A stretch of 64,000 nucleotides of DNA from Mycobacterium bohemicum DSM 44277. GTDB taxonomy: Bacteria > Actinomycetota > Actinomycetes > Mycobacteriales > Mycobacteriaceae. Both the position numbers and the translations under genes were made by a program. Under the pieces are notes generated by a model. The model searched no databases, was not told where the DNA came from, and worked only from the letters and a program-made list of their open reading frames with translations. Location: NCBI RefSeq assembly GCF_001053185.1, contig NZ_CSTD01000003.1:1-64000 (forward strand), given 5' to 3'. Of the stretch, positions 17,727 to 30,888 are shown piece after piece. Every line of letters begins with the position of its first letter. Position 1 is the stretch's first letter.

Positions 17727-18558
17727 GTGCGAGGACCGTTCGTCGGAAGTGAGGCAGTGGCGGCCGGGGCGATGAACCGCCATCAGCTGAGGACGCGATA
17801 CCGCGCCGTGTTTCCGGACGTCTACGACTCGCACGGCGCCACACCGACGCTCGGACTGCGCACCTGTGCGGCCTGGCTATGGTCCGGCCGCCGCGGGGTC
17901 GTCGCCGGAGCGGCCGCCGCCGCCCTGCACGGCGCCAGGTGGATTCCCGACGATGTCCCGATCGAGCTGATCCACCCCAATACCCGCCCTCCGCCGGGCG
18001 TGTGGACGCGGCGCTGCGCCTTGAACGTCGGCGAAACGCAGGTGCTCGACGGCCGTCACGTCACGACACCCGAGCGGACGGCCTTCGACATCGGGCGGCG
18101 CGGAGCCGTTCGTTCGGCGGTCGCCCGCCTGGACTCGCTGGCTCGCGCAACGGGTTTCAAGACCGACGACGTGCGGGCTCTTGCCGGTGGACACCCCGGC
18201 GCGCCGGGGCTTCGCCGGCTCGAGGCCGCACTTGACCTGATGGACACCGGTGCGGAGTCGCCGAGGGAGAGCTACTTGCGCCTGCTGCTCATCGACGCGG
18301 GGCTGCCGCGGCCGCGGACCCAGATACCCGTTTCGGGCGTCGACGGTGTGCCCGTCGCCTACCTCGACATGGGCTGGGAAGACCTGATGGTCGGGGTGGC
18401 GACGCCAGTACGTCAAAGACATCCGGCGCTCCGAAATGCTGAAGCGGATGGGGTGGCTCGTCGTCCGGGTGGTCGCGGAGGATCATCCCGCCGAGGTGCT
18501 GCGCCGCGTTCGCGCCGCGATAGCGGAATCGATAGTGAGCGCACGGCTTCGCGGGTAA
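17727..18558 (+). pseudogene. DUF559/AbiEi-antitoxin-like gene broken by an internal deletion
   Basis: The first part, from the GTG at 17727 or the ATG at 17772, resembles a common mycobacterial family of about 280-300 residues with an AbiEi-antitoxin-like N-terminal half (GRRGVVAGAAAAALHGARW, TTPERTAFDIGRR) and a DUF559 endonuclease-like end. The first frame runs to GWEDLMVGV at about 18398. The rest of the family C-terminus (YVKDIRRSEMLKRMGW ... VVRVVAEDHPAEVLRR) continues in the next frame from about 18400 to a TAA at 18556-18558. The acidic EYDGDQHR-type segment expected between these parts is missing. This indicates a deletion of a few tens of bases with a frame change at about 18393-18405. 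An intact-frame protein would end in unrelated Arg-rich sequence. Confidence 0.75.
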
Positions 18559-18657
18559 CACCAGGGCGGCCCCGATCGGCGTGTCGCCACCCTGGCTTCA
18601 CGCTCGATGAGGGCAGGCAAGCGGCGATGACGCGGCCGCGGCGAAACCCGCCACCGA

Positions 18658-21962
<3,305 letters not shown>

Positions 21963-21963
<1 letters not shown>

Positions 21964-23282
21964 TACCGGTACTCTTTCAGCCTCGGCCACAGGCCCAGGG
22001 CGACCGCGATGGCGGCGCCCAGGCTGAGCACCACACCGCCGACCTGGGCGCCGGACAGCCCGCTGCGCGCGTTGAGGACGTCGGTGCGAAGCCGGACCCG
22101 GCTCTGGTCCATCGCCTTGGTCAGTTCGTCCTCCAGCTTGTCGAACGCGGGGGTGGAGTCGTCCTCGCCGCTGCCCAGCGCCACCTGGGTCGCCGCGCGG
22201 TAGTTGCCCACCGAGATGTAGGAGTTGATCCGGTCGTTGGCCTGCCGCCAGCGCAGCAGCAACTGGTCGGCGCCCTGCAGGTCGGGCTTGTCGACCGCGT
22301 CGCTGCGGGCCATGTACTGGTCGAGCTGGCGGTGCATCGAGTCGATGCGCCGGTAGAACGCCTCCTTGCGCTTCTCCTCGTCCCCGCGCCGGATCAGCGA
22401 CAGCGTCTCGTCGGCCCGCGCCTGCTGGGCGGTGATGGCGACGTTGGTGACGGTCTTGAGCGAGTCGGCCGCGGTGTCCTTGGCGCTCCGGCTGGCTGTC
22501 GTCGAGATGGTGAGCGCGGTTCCGACCCATACCACCATGACGAGGATAGCGATGCCGCCGACGACCAGGCCGGGGTTGATCCGGCGCCGGGTGCGCTGGG
22601 CGAGCCAGCGGTGGGCCCACGCACCGAAGACGATGGTGGTGACGACGACGAGGATGACCGGCAGCGGAATCTGGGTGGATGCGGTGGTTTCGCTGTCCAC
22701 GCGTTTCGACGTCTCGGAGTAGAGCCGCTCCGCATCGGGCAGGATCGTCGACTGCATCAGCCCGGAGGCCTCCGACAGGTACGACGAGCCGACCGGGTTG
22801 CCCTCCCGGTTGTTGGTACGGGCGGTTTCGATGAGCCCGGTGTAGACGGCGAGTTCGGCGTTGATCCGGCCGAGCAATTCCACCAGCGGTTCGTCGGTCA
22901 GCCCGCTGGATGCCCTGGTCACCGCCACGGCGGCGTCGGTGATGGCCTGCTCGTAGCGCTGGCGGACCGGGCGCGGCTCGGCCTCGGCGATGAACGCGGT
23001 GGCCGCCGCGGCGTCGGCGACGGACAGCGTGGTGTACAGCCGCCCGGCGGCGAACGAAAGCGGCTCGGTGTGGTTGAGCACCGTGGTCAGCACCTGCTGC
23101 CGGTGGTTGATGGTCGTCGAGGTGGCGAAGGCGCTGGCCCCGCCGAGCGCCGCGAGGACGATCCCGATGGTCAGGATGCGGCCCGGGGTGGTGGAGATGA
23201 ACCACCAGCGCGGGTGGGCCGGTTCGGCGGGCGAACGCAAACCGGGCGGTTCGGTCGACGGGTGCGCCAGCTCAACCGTCAC
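21963..23282 (-). CDS. glnX: Membrane sensor protein GlnX (Rv0412c-like)
   Basis: 439 residues with a membrane helix at about residues 34-54, a helical extracytoplasmic domain of about 150 residues, two helices (about 207-225 and 240-262), a second extracytoplasmic domain, and a last helix near 415-432 before a short basic tail. The overall form resembles the sensing part of a chemoreceptor or histidine kinase without any kinase. Published work on actinobacteria describes GlnX and GlnH as sensors of external aspartate/glutamate that act on PknG; the operon order glnX-glnH-pknG is preserved here. Its stop overlaps the glnH start. Confidence 0.88.
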
Positions 23283-23395
23283 GTCTGATCAGCCCTCGTC
23301 TTTCGGCCTGTCGAATGAACACGGATTTCGCTGTATGAACGTCTATAAGCGAAGTCTAAGAGGATGTCGGGTCGGATGGGGGGAGGCCGAGCGAA

Positions 23396-24061
23396 TTGAC
23401 CCGGCGATCGCGTGCATATCCTGAACTCGTGCAGGGCGACGGTGACGGATGGGTGATATCCGAGCGCGGCGCGCACTACTGGGGCCGGTTCGGGGCGGCC
23501 GGTTTGCTGTTGCGGGCCCCCCTGCCCGACGGTACGCCCGCCGTGCTGCTGCAGCACCGCGCAGTGTGGAGTCACCAGGGCGGCACCTGGGGCCTGCCGG
23601 GTGGCGCGCGCGACAGCCACGAGACGCCCGAGCAGACGGCGGTCCGCGAGGCGCACGAGGAGGCCGGGCTGCTGACCGAGCGGCTCGCCGTGCGCTCGAC
23701 GGTCGTCACCTCCGAGGTCCTCGGGGTCGGCGGCACCCGCTGGAGCTATACCACCGTCGTCGCCGATGCCCCGGAGTTACTGGACACCGCGCCCAACCTG
23801 GAGAGCGCCGAGATGCGCTGGGTCGCCGAGCACGAGGTGGCCGAGCTGCCGCTGCACCCCGGCTTCGCGGCCAGCTGGCACCGGCTGCGGACGTGCCCGG
23901 CGTTGCTGCCGCTGGACGACGGCGACGAGCGGCGCCGGCACCTGCCCCGCACGCTCGAGGTCGAGGCGGGGGTCTTCGTCTGGTGCATGCCCGGGGACGC
24001 CGACCAGCCGCCGTCGCCGCTCAGCCGCCGGATCAGCTCGCTGCTGCAAGTGCCGAGCTGA
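23396..24061 (+). CDS. mutT3: Nudix hydrolase MutT3
   Basis: 221 residues. The Nudix box is [23 protein letters not shown] (about residues 69-91), complete with the metal-binding REXXEE core; quoted here as a motif spanning those residues. MutT3 is one of the mycobacterial MutT paralogues that clean up oxidised or other abnormal nucleotides. The TTG at 23396 follows a strong GGGGGAGG and aligns with the N-terminus I recall for Rv0413. The 3' end overlaps the convergent thiE gene by 29 bases. The divergent glnX start is 113 bases upstream. Confidence 0.9.
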   Translation: MTRRSRAYPELVQGDGDGWVISERGAHYWGRFGAAGLLLRAPLPDGTPAVLLQHRAVWSHQGGTWGLPGGARDSHETPEQTAVREAHEEAGLLTERLAVRSTVVTSEVLGVGGTRWSYTTVVADAPELLDTAPNLESAEMRWVAEHEVAELPLHPGFAASWHRLRTCPALLPLDDGDERRRHLPRTLEVEAGVFVWCMPGDADQPPSPLSRRISSLLQVPS

Positions 24062-24704
24062 GCGTTTCGGCCGCCGCCCGGGGATCCTGGGCGGCGGTGA
24101 TGGCCCGTACCACCACGATTCGCCGCGCCCCCGCATCGAGCACTTCCTGCAGCCGTCCCGCGTCGATGCCCCCGATCGCGAACCAGGGCTTGCCCGGGGC
24201 GAGTTCGGCGGCGGTCCGCAGCAGCGGCAGGCCGGCCGCGCGGCGACCCGGTTTGGTCGGCGTGGGCCAGCACGGCCCGACGCAGAAGTAGTCGACGGCG
24301 CCACTGACGGCGGCGGCGACCTGGCCGGCATCGTGGGTGGACAGGCCGATCAGCGTGTCGGGCCCGACGATCCCGCGCGCGACGCCGAGCGGCAGGTCGC
24401 GCTGGCCCAGGTGCAGCACGTCGGCCCCGGCCGCTCGGGCGATGTCGGCCCGGTCGTTGACCGCGAACAGCGCGCCGTGCCGGCGGGCCGCGTCGGCGAG
24501 GACCTCGCACGCCGCCAGCTCGTCGCGCGCCTCGAGCGGCCCGAACCGTTGCTCGCCGGCCGACCCCTTGTCGCGCAGCTGGACGATGTCCACCCCGCCG
24601 GCCAGGGCGGCATCGACGAATTCGGCCAGGTCGCCGCGCTCACGGCGGGCGTCGGTGCACAGATAGAGCCGCGCCGCGGCCAGCCGGGTGACTCGTGGAT
24701 GCAC
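24033..24704 (-). CDS. thiE: Thiamine-phosphate synthase
   Basis: 223 residues forming a TIM barrel. It couples hydroxymethylpyrimidine pyrophosphate to the thiazole phosphate to give thiamine phosphate. Signatures: VQLRDKG (about residues 41-47), AVNDRADIA (about 80-88), LHLGQRDLP (about 96-104), the pyrophosphate loop [11 protein letters not shown] (about 143-153), and AIGGIDAGR (about 175). The GTG at 24704 is the conserved start. It is transcribed away from thiO; the 151-base interval contains an 18-base palindrome and the thiO riboswitch, and no separate riboswitch is seen for thiE. Confidence 0.95.
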   Translation of the reverse strand: MHPRVTRLAAARLYLCTDARRERGDLAEFVDAALAGGVDIVQLRDKGSAGEQRFGPLEARDELAACEVLADAARRHGALFAVNDRADIARAAGADVLHLGQRDLPLGVARGIVGPDTLIGLSTHDAGQVAAAVSGAVDYFCVGPCWPTPTKPGRRAAGLPLLRTAAELAPGKPWFAIGGIDAGRLQEVLDAGARRIVVVRAITAAQDPRAAAETLSSALAAAS

Positions 24705-24710
24705 ACGGCG

Positions 24711-24728
24711 ACGCTAGCGCGCTAGCGT
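24711..24728. promoter_or_regulatory. Perfect 18-bp palindrome between thiE and thiO
   Basis: ACGCTAGCGCGCTAGCGT is fully self-complementary. It begins 7 bases from the thiE start codon and about 25 bases before the TPP riboswitch of thiO. A site this close to thiE would overlap its 5' untranslated region or promoter. It could be an operator for a dimeric repressor or, on RNA, a hairpin. No binding protein is known to me. Confidence 0.45.
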
Positions 24729-24750
24729 GGGACCCGGAGAACTGCCAGAC

Positions 24751-24850
24751 ACGGGAGTCCCGGGGAGCGGGGCTGAGAGTGGGCACAGCGGGCTCGACCG
24801 CACCTGCCCTTACCGTCACACCTGATCCGGGTCATGCCGGCGAAGGGAGG
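24751..24850 (+). promoter_or_regulatory. TPP riboswitch (THI element) upstream of thiO
   Basis: The conserved pyrimidine-sensor core GGGGCTGAGAGT lies at 24769-24780. The pyrophosphate-sensor core, CCTGATCCGGGTCATGCC followed by GGCGAAGGGAG, lies at about 24821-24849. The closing helix pairs the 5' CGGGAGTCCC region with the 3' end. The final GGGAGG is also the ribosome site of thiO (ATG 24856), so TPP binding would hide it and block translation of thiO-thiS-thiG. Confidence 0.93.
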
Positions 24851-24855
24851 ACCAG

Positions 24856-25862
24856 ATGCCGACGGGTGCTGTGGCCGTCATCGGCGGCGGCGTCATCGGC
24901 CTGTCGGTCGCGCGCCGCGCCGCGCAGGCCGGATGGGCGGTGCGCGTGCACCGCACGGCCGATCGGGGCGCCTCGTGGGTCGCCGGCGGCATGCTGGCGC
25001 CCCACAGTGAAGGCTGGCCCGGCGAGGAGCGGCTGCTGCGCCTCGGCCTGGAGTCGCTGCGGCTGTGGCGCGAAGGCGGGTATATGGACGGGCTGCCGCC
25101 GGAGGTGATCACCGCCCGCGAGTCGCTGGTGGTGGCCGTCGACCGCGCCGACGTCGCGGACCTGCGCACGGTCGCCGGCTGGTTGTCCGAGCAGGGCCAC
25201 CCGGTGGTGTGGGAGTCCGCCGCCCGGGACCTCGAACCGTTGTTGGCGCAGGGCATCCGGCACGGATTCCGGGCCCCCACCGAGCTGGCGGTCGACAACC
25301 GCGCGCTGGTCGAGGCCCTGGCCGCGGACTGCGAGCGCCTCGGGGTTCGCTGGGCCGAGCCGGCGCCCGACCTGTCCGGCGTCGAGGGTGACGCGGTGGT
25401 GATCGCCAACGGCATCGACGCCCCGGCGCTGTGGCCCGGCCTGCCGGTGCGCCCGGTGAAGGGGGAGGTGCTGCGCCTGCGCTGGCGAAAGGGCTGTATG
25501 CCGGCGCCGCAGCGGGTGATTCGCGCGCGGGTCCGCGGCCGCCAGGTGTATCTGGTCCCGCGCGCCGACGGGGTGGTCGTCGGCGCCACCCAGTACGAGC
25601 ACGGGCGCGACACCGCCCCGGTGGTGTCCGGGGTGCGGGACCTGCTGGACGATGCGTGCGCGGTGATGCCCGCGCTCGGCGAGTACGAGCTGGCCGAATG
25701 TGCCGCCGGGCTGCGCCCGATGACCCCGGACAACCTGCCACTCGTGCACCGCCTGGACGCGCGGACCCTGGTCGCCGCCGGCCACGGCCGCTCCGGCTTC
25801 CTGCTGGCGCCGTGGACCGCGGAGCAGATCCTCGCCGAGCTCGCCCCGGTTGGAGCGCACCG

Positions 25863-25866
<4 letters not shown>
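24856..25866 (+). CDS. thiO: Glycine oxidase ThiO
   Basis: 336 residues of the D-amino-acid-oxidase family of flavoproteins. It oxidises glycine to iminoglycine, the precursor of the thiazole ring of thiamine. The FAD motif VAVIGGGVIGLSVA is at about residues 6-19, WVAGGMLAPHSEGW at about 41-54, and the C-terminal HGRSGFLLAPWTAE (about 311-324) closes the flavin site. First gene after the TPP riboswitch. Its TGA overlaps the thiS ATG as ATGA. Confidence 0.94.
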
Positions 25867-27494
<1,628 letters not shown>

Positions 27495-27497
27495 TCG

Positions 27498-28028
27498 TCA
27501 GCCGTTGGTGCGCCACCACTGGTAGAGGCTGCCGACGTCACCGTTGGAAGCCGTGATGTGACCCAACACGTTCTTGGCGTCGGTGGTCCACGTGATCGTC
27601 GCGGCGTTCTTGTACGTTCCGCAGGCGACCTGCCCGGCCGACTGGCCGTTGGCGCCCTGGCGCCACGTCGTCGGCGACTGACCGGCGTCGCCGCACGCGG
27701 CCATGGAAACGTCCTTGATGGTTGAACTGAACGCCGACGCCAGGTTGGTGCTGGTGTCGAACAGGGCGTAGAGCGCGGCGGCGGGGCCGTTCGAGTCGGG
27801 GCTCTGCCCGCAGAGCAGCTCCGCCAACTCGCCCGTCTGCGTGAGTTGCTGGGCCGTGCAGTTGTTGAGGCCGTAGCCCTTCGACATCACTCCGGCGAGC
27901 GTGTTGAGGTCGGCCGAGCTACCGGTGCCACCCGGGTCCGCGGCCGCCGTGGCGGTGCCGACGACGGCGAAACTGCCCATGAGCGCCGCGGCGGAAGCGG
28001 CCCGCAACACCTTGGTAAGAGGGGACAT
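27498..28028 (-). CDS. Secreted protein of unknown function
   Basis: 176 residues with a Sec signal peptide cleaved after TATAAA-D (about residue 30). The mature part has four or more cysteines (NNCTA, LLCGQ, AACGD, VACGT) likely in disulfides and ends in LYQWWRTNG. I recall similar small secreted domains in mycobacteria, some fused to Ser/Thr kinases as extracellular parts, but cannot assign a role. The ATG at 28028 follows AAGGAG at ideal spacing. It converges on the SGNH gene with 3 bases between stops. Confidence 0.75.
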   Translation of the reverse strand: MSPLTKVLRAASAAALMGSFAVVGTATAAADPGGTGSSADLNTLAGVMSKGYGLNNCTAQQLTQTGELAELLCGQSPDSNGPAAALYALFDTSTNLASAFSSTIKDVSMAACGDAGQSPTTWRQGANGQSAGQVACGTYKNAATITWTTDAKNVLGHITASNGDVGSLYQWWRTNG

Positions 28029-28569
28029 CCTGGACTCCTTAATGTGCGGCGATCACCGCGGACAGGGGATTCAGCAAAACGAAATCTTAATACCCGGGCA
28101 AATGGCACGCCAGGGGTGCCGCTGTTCGGGCGAAACCCCCTGCGGAAATCGGCGATTTCGACTTCGGAGGCGGATTGGATTGCGGCCCAACCGCGAAAGT
28201 CGGCCATTGGCCGCCCCGGGGCGGTGGCGCGCGTTGACACCGGTATTCGTCCGCGGATGGCAGGTCGGCACCGCTGCCCCCGGCCGTCCGCCGGTGCGAT
28301 CAAACGTCGGGAGTGGCGTAATAGCGTATTCGGTTTTTCGGCAATACATTCCGCCGGAAATTGTCTTGCTGGGCATGATTATCGGACGCGGCGACAATCT
28401 GGCTGTCGGGCAGGCGTTTTCGAAGGCAAACGCGTTTTCCCTTGCTGGGGTCTCACGCCTCGCCGCCACGAGGGAAGCCGATTTCTGGTTTTCATGGTGA
28501 CGCCGCGGCGCCGCTCGGGTAGGGTAAGCACCGCTTGACCCCAGCTAACATCTCGTGACTGGAGAGTCC
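28029..28569. other. 541-base intergenic region with a small inverted repeat
   Basis: This separates the divergent secreted-protein gene and the CD225 gene. Reading frames here have poor codon usage and I support none. GC is lower than in the flanking genes, especially around 28310-28400 and 28430-28500. GAAATCG-G-CGATTTC at 28145-28159 is a perfect 7-base inverted repeat. The region must hold the promoters of both flanking genes, but I cannot place -10/-35 elements with confidence. Confidence 0.5.
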
Positions 28570-28899
28570 ATGACGCAGCCGCCCCCTCCGCCACCCGGCT
28601 ATCCGCCGCAGCAGCCCGTCGGGCAGGCGCCGAACAACTACCTGGTGTGGTCCATTCTGGTGACGATCTTCTGCTGTATCCCCTTCGGGATCGTCGCGAT
28701 CGTCAAGTCGAGCCAGGTCAATGGTCTGTGGGCGCAGGGTCGCTACGCGGAGGCGCAGGCGTCCGCCGACGCCGCCAAGAAGTGGGTGATCTGGTCGGTC
28801 GTCGTCGGCCTGATCGTCAACGCCATCGTCATCGCGGTCAACGTCATGAACATGAACACCAACACCAACGCGGCGGCCATGATGCTGTTGGGGCTTTGA
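28570..28899 (+). CDS. CD225/dispanin family membrane protein
   Basis: 109 residues. A proline-rich cytoplasmic start (PPPPPPGYPPQQP) is followed by two membrane segments (about residues 25-50 and 76-97) with the CD225 pattern: NYLVWSILVTIFCCIPFGIVAIVKS, then a loop with AEAQASADAAKKW before the second helix. The function in bacteria is unknown. The ATG at 28570 follows GGAGAG; an upstream GTG is less likely. The downstream DUF2752 gene begins 13 bases later. Confidence 0.85.
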   Translation: MTQPPPPPPGYPPQQPVGQAPNNYLVWSILVTIFCCIPFGIVAIVKSSQVNGLWAQGRYAEAQASADAAKKWVIWSVVVGLIVNAIVIAVNVMNMNTNTNAAAMMLLGL

Positions 28900-28912
28900 G
28901 GCCCGACCGGCC

Positions 28913-29338
28913 ATGGTGACCCGCCGGGCGGCGGCGCCGCTGGGTCTGGGCGCGCCGCTGTGGGTGGCCGCGTCCACGTCCCTGGCGTGCGCCGCCATTT
29001 GGGTGGGTGACCCCACCACCCCCCACGGCCCGCTGCCGGTATGCCCCACCAAAGCGCTGCTCGGCATCGACTGCCCCGGATGCGGCACCATGCGGATGCT
29101 GTATTCGCTGATGCACGGAAATCTCCTGGCGGCCGCCAGATTCAACGCCGTCGCCCTGGTGGCGCTGGTGCTGCTGGTGTGGGCCTATCTGGCGTGGACC
29201 TACGGCCGCGCGACCGGCCGACGGATCCGCAGCTGGCAACACCATCGCTGGGCCGCGGTGGTGGCCCTGGTGGTGGCGGTGGCCTGGTTCGTGGCGCGCA
29301 ACATCCCCTTCGAACCGTTCAGCGCCCTGTACGTCTGA
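28913..29338 (+). CDS. DUF2752 membrane protein
   Basis: 141 residues, three predicted membrane segments. The family signature CPTKALLGIDCPGCGTMRML (about residues 44-63) has the paired cysteines of DUF2752, followed by LMHGNLLAAARFNAVAL. The role is unknown. It is close behind the CD225 gene, a pairing seen in other actinobacteria, so the two may form one unit. It ends 50 bases before lpqL. Confidence 0.85.
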   Translation: MVTRRAAAPLGLGAPLWVAASTSLACAAIWVGDPTTPHGPLPVCPTKALLGIDCPGCGTMRMLYSLMHGNLLAAARFNAVALVALVLLVWAYLAWTYGRATGRRIRSWQHHRWAAVVALVVAVAWFVARNIPFEPFSALYV

Positions 29339-29388
29339 ATCGGGTCGACCGGCGCAACCGTCGCGCCGCGGGCTAACCTTGGGCGCTA

Positions 29389-30888
29389 ATGGTGAACAAG
29401 TCAGCGACGGTCGCGTCGGCGCTCGTCGTCGTGTCCTTGACCGCGTTTTCCACCGGTTGCCTGCACCGGTCGGGAAACGCGCGCCAGACGACCGGCAACC
29501 CCGCGGCCGCTGACTTCGCCGACGCACTGCGCAACAAGGTCACCGCCGACGCCATGATGGCGCACCTGGCCAGGCTTCAGGACATCGCAAATGCCAACAA
29601 CGGCACGCGTGCGGTGGGCACGCCCGGTTACGACGCCACCGTCGACTATGTGGTGAACGCCCTGCGGCACAGTGGCTTTGACGTGCAGACGCCGGAGTTC
29701 TCGGCGCGGGTGTTCCACGGCGACAAGCCGGCGGTGACGGTCGCCGGCACGCCCGTGGAGGCGCGCCCGCTGGACTTCAGCCTCGGCACCCCGCCGGACG
29801 GGGTGACCGGCCCGCTGCTGCCGGCGCCCGCCGGTGAGAACCCGGGCTGTGCCGCCACCGACTACGACCGGCTGCCGGTGCGGGGCGCCGTGGTCCTCGT
29901 GGACCGCGGCGGGTGCCCCTTCGCCCAGAAGGAAGACGTCGCGGCCAAGCAGGGCGCGGTGGCGATGATCGTCGCCGACAACGTCGATGAGCAGCAAATG
30001 GGTGGCACCCTGGGGCCGGACACCGATGTGAAGCTCGCGGTGGTGAGCGTGACCAAGTCCGTCGGCGTGCGGCTGCGCGCGCGTCCGGGCCAGACCACCG
30101 TCAAGCTGAACGCCAGCGTCCAGAGTTTCAAGGCGCGCAACGTGATCGCGCAGACCAAGACCGGATCGTCGACCGACGTGGTGATGGCCGGGGCGCACCT
30201 GGACAGCGTTCCGGAGGGCCCCGGCATCAACGACGACGGCTCCGGTGTGGCCGCGATTTTGGAGACCGCGGTGCAACTGGGTAGCTCACCGGCGGTACAC
30301 AACGCGGTGCGGTTCGGCTTCTGGGGCGCGGAGGAATTGGGACTGATCGGGTCGCGGAACTACGTCGAGTCGCTGGATCTGGGCGCCCTCAAGGCCATTG
30401 CTTTGTATCTGAACTTCGACATGCTGGCGTCGCCGAACCCCGGCTACTTCACCTATGACGGGGACCAGTCGCTGCCCGCGGACAAACGTGGCCAGGCAGC
30501 GGTTCCCGAAGGATCGGCCGGCATCGAGCGGACGCTGGTCGCCTACTTGAAGTCGGCCGGCAAGACCGCCCGCGACACCTCGTTCGACGGACGTTCGGAC
30601 TACGGCGGATTCACGCTGGCGGGCATCCCGGCCGGCGGCCTGTTCTCCGGAGCCGAGACGAAGATGTCGGCTGACGAGGCCAAGCTGTGGGGCGGTACCG
30701 CGGACCAGCCGTTCGATCCCAACTACCACCAGAAGACCGACACGCTCGACCACATCGACCGCACCGCGCTGGGCATCAACGGTGGCGGGGTCGCTTATGC
30801 GGTGGGTCTGTACGCGCAGGATCTCAGCGGCCGCAACGGGGTTCCCGTCGCGCAGGACCGCACCCGTCACGTGATCACGAAGTCATGA
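29389..30888 (+). CDS. lpqL: M28-family aminopeptidase lipoprotein LpqL
   Basis: 499 residues. The lipobox FSTGC puts the lipid-modified cysteine at residue 24, so the protein is anchored on the outer face of the membrane. A PA (protease-associated) domain occupies about residues 130-235. The M28 zinc peptidase domain follows with all expected ligands: H270 (AHLDS), D282 (NDDGSG), E315/E316 (GAEE), D344 (NFDML) and H447 (NYHQ). It probably removes N-terminal residues from peptides in the periplasm. The length matches M. tuberculosis LpqL. The TGA overlaps the ATG of a tandem paralogue. Confidence 0.93.
   Translation: MVNKSATVASALVVVSLTAFSTGCLHRSGNARQTTGNPAAADFADALRNKVTADAMMAHLARLQDIANANNGTRAVGTPGYDATVDYVVNALRHSGFDVQTPEFSARVFHGDKPAVTVAGTPVEARPLDFSLGTPPDGVTGPLLPAPAGENPGCAATDYDRLPVRGAVVLVDRGGCPFAQKEDVAAKQGAVAMIVADNVDEQQMGGTLGPDTDVKLAVVSVTKSVGVRLRARPGQTTVKLNASVQSFKARNVIAQTKTGSSTDVVMAGAHLDSVPEGPGINDDGSGVAAILETAVQLGSSPAVHNAVRFGFWGAEELGLIGSRNYVESLDLGALKAIALYLNFDMLASPNPGYFTYDGDQSLPADKRGQAAVPEGSAGIERTLVAYLKSAGKTARDTSFDGRSDYGGFTLAGIPAGGLFSGAETKMSADEAKLWGGTADQPFDPNYHQKTDTLDHIDRTALGINGGGVAYAVGLYAQDLSGRNGVPVAQDRTRHVITKS

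Noticed and set aside
15119..18558. DUF1501/DUF1800 pair plus AbiEi-like gene as a defence island
   Set aside because: The DUF pair is a common exported couple and the third gene is broken and divergently oriented. No integrase, nuclease partner or phage-defence gene is present.
27846..28538. Plus-strand frames across the 28.0-28.5 kb intergenic region
   Set aside because: Codon usage is poor and there is no recognisable domain. Part overlaps the secreted-protein gene in antisense.
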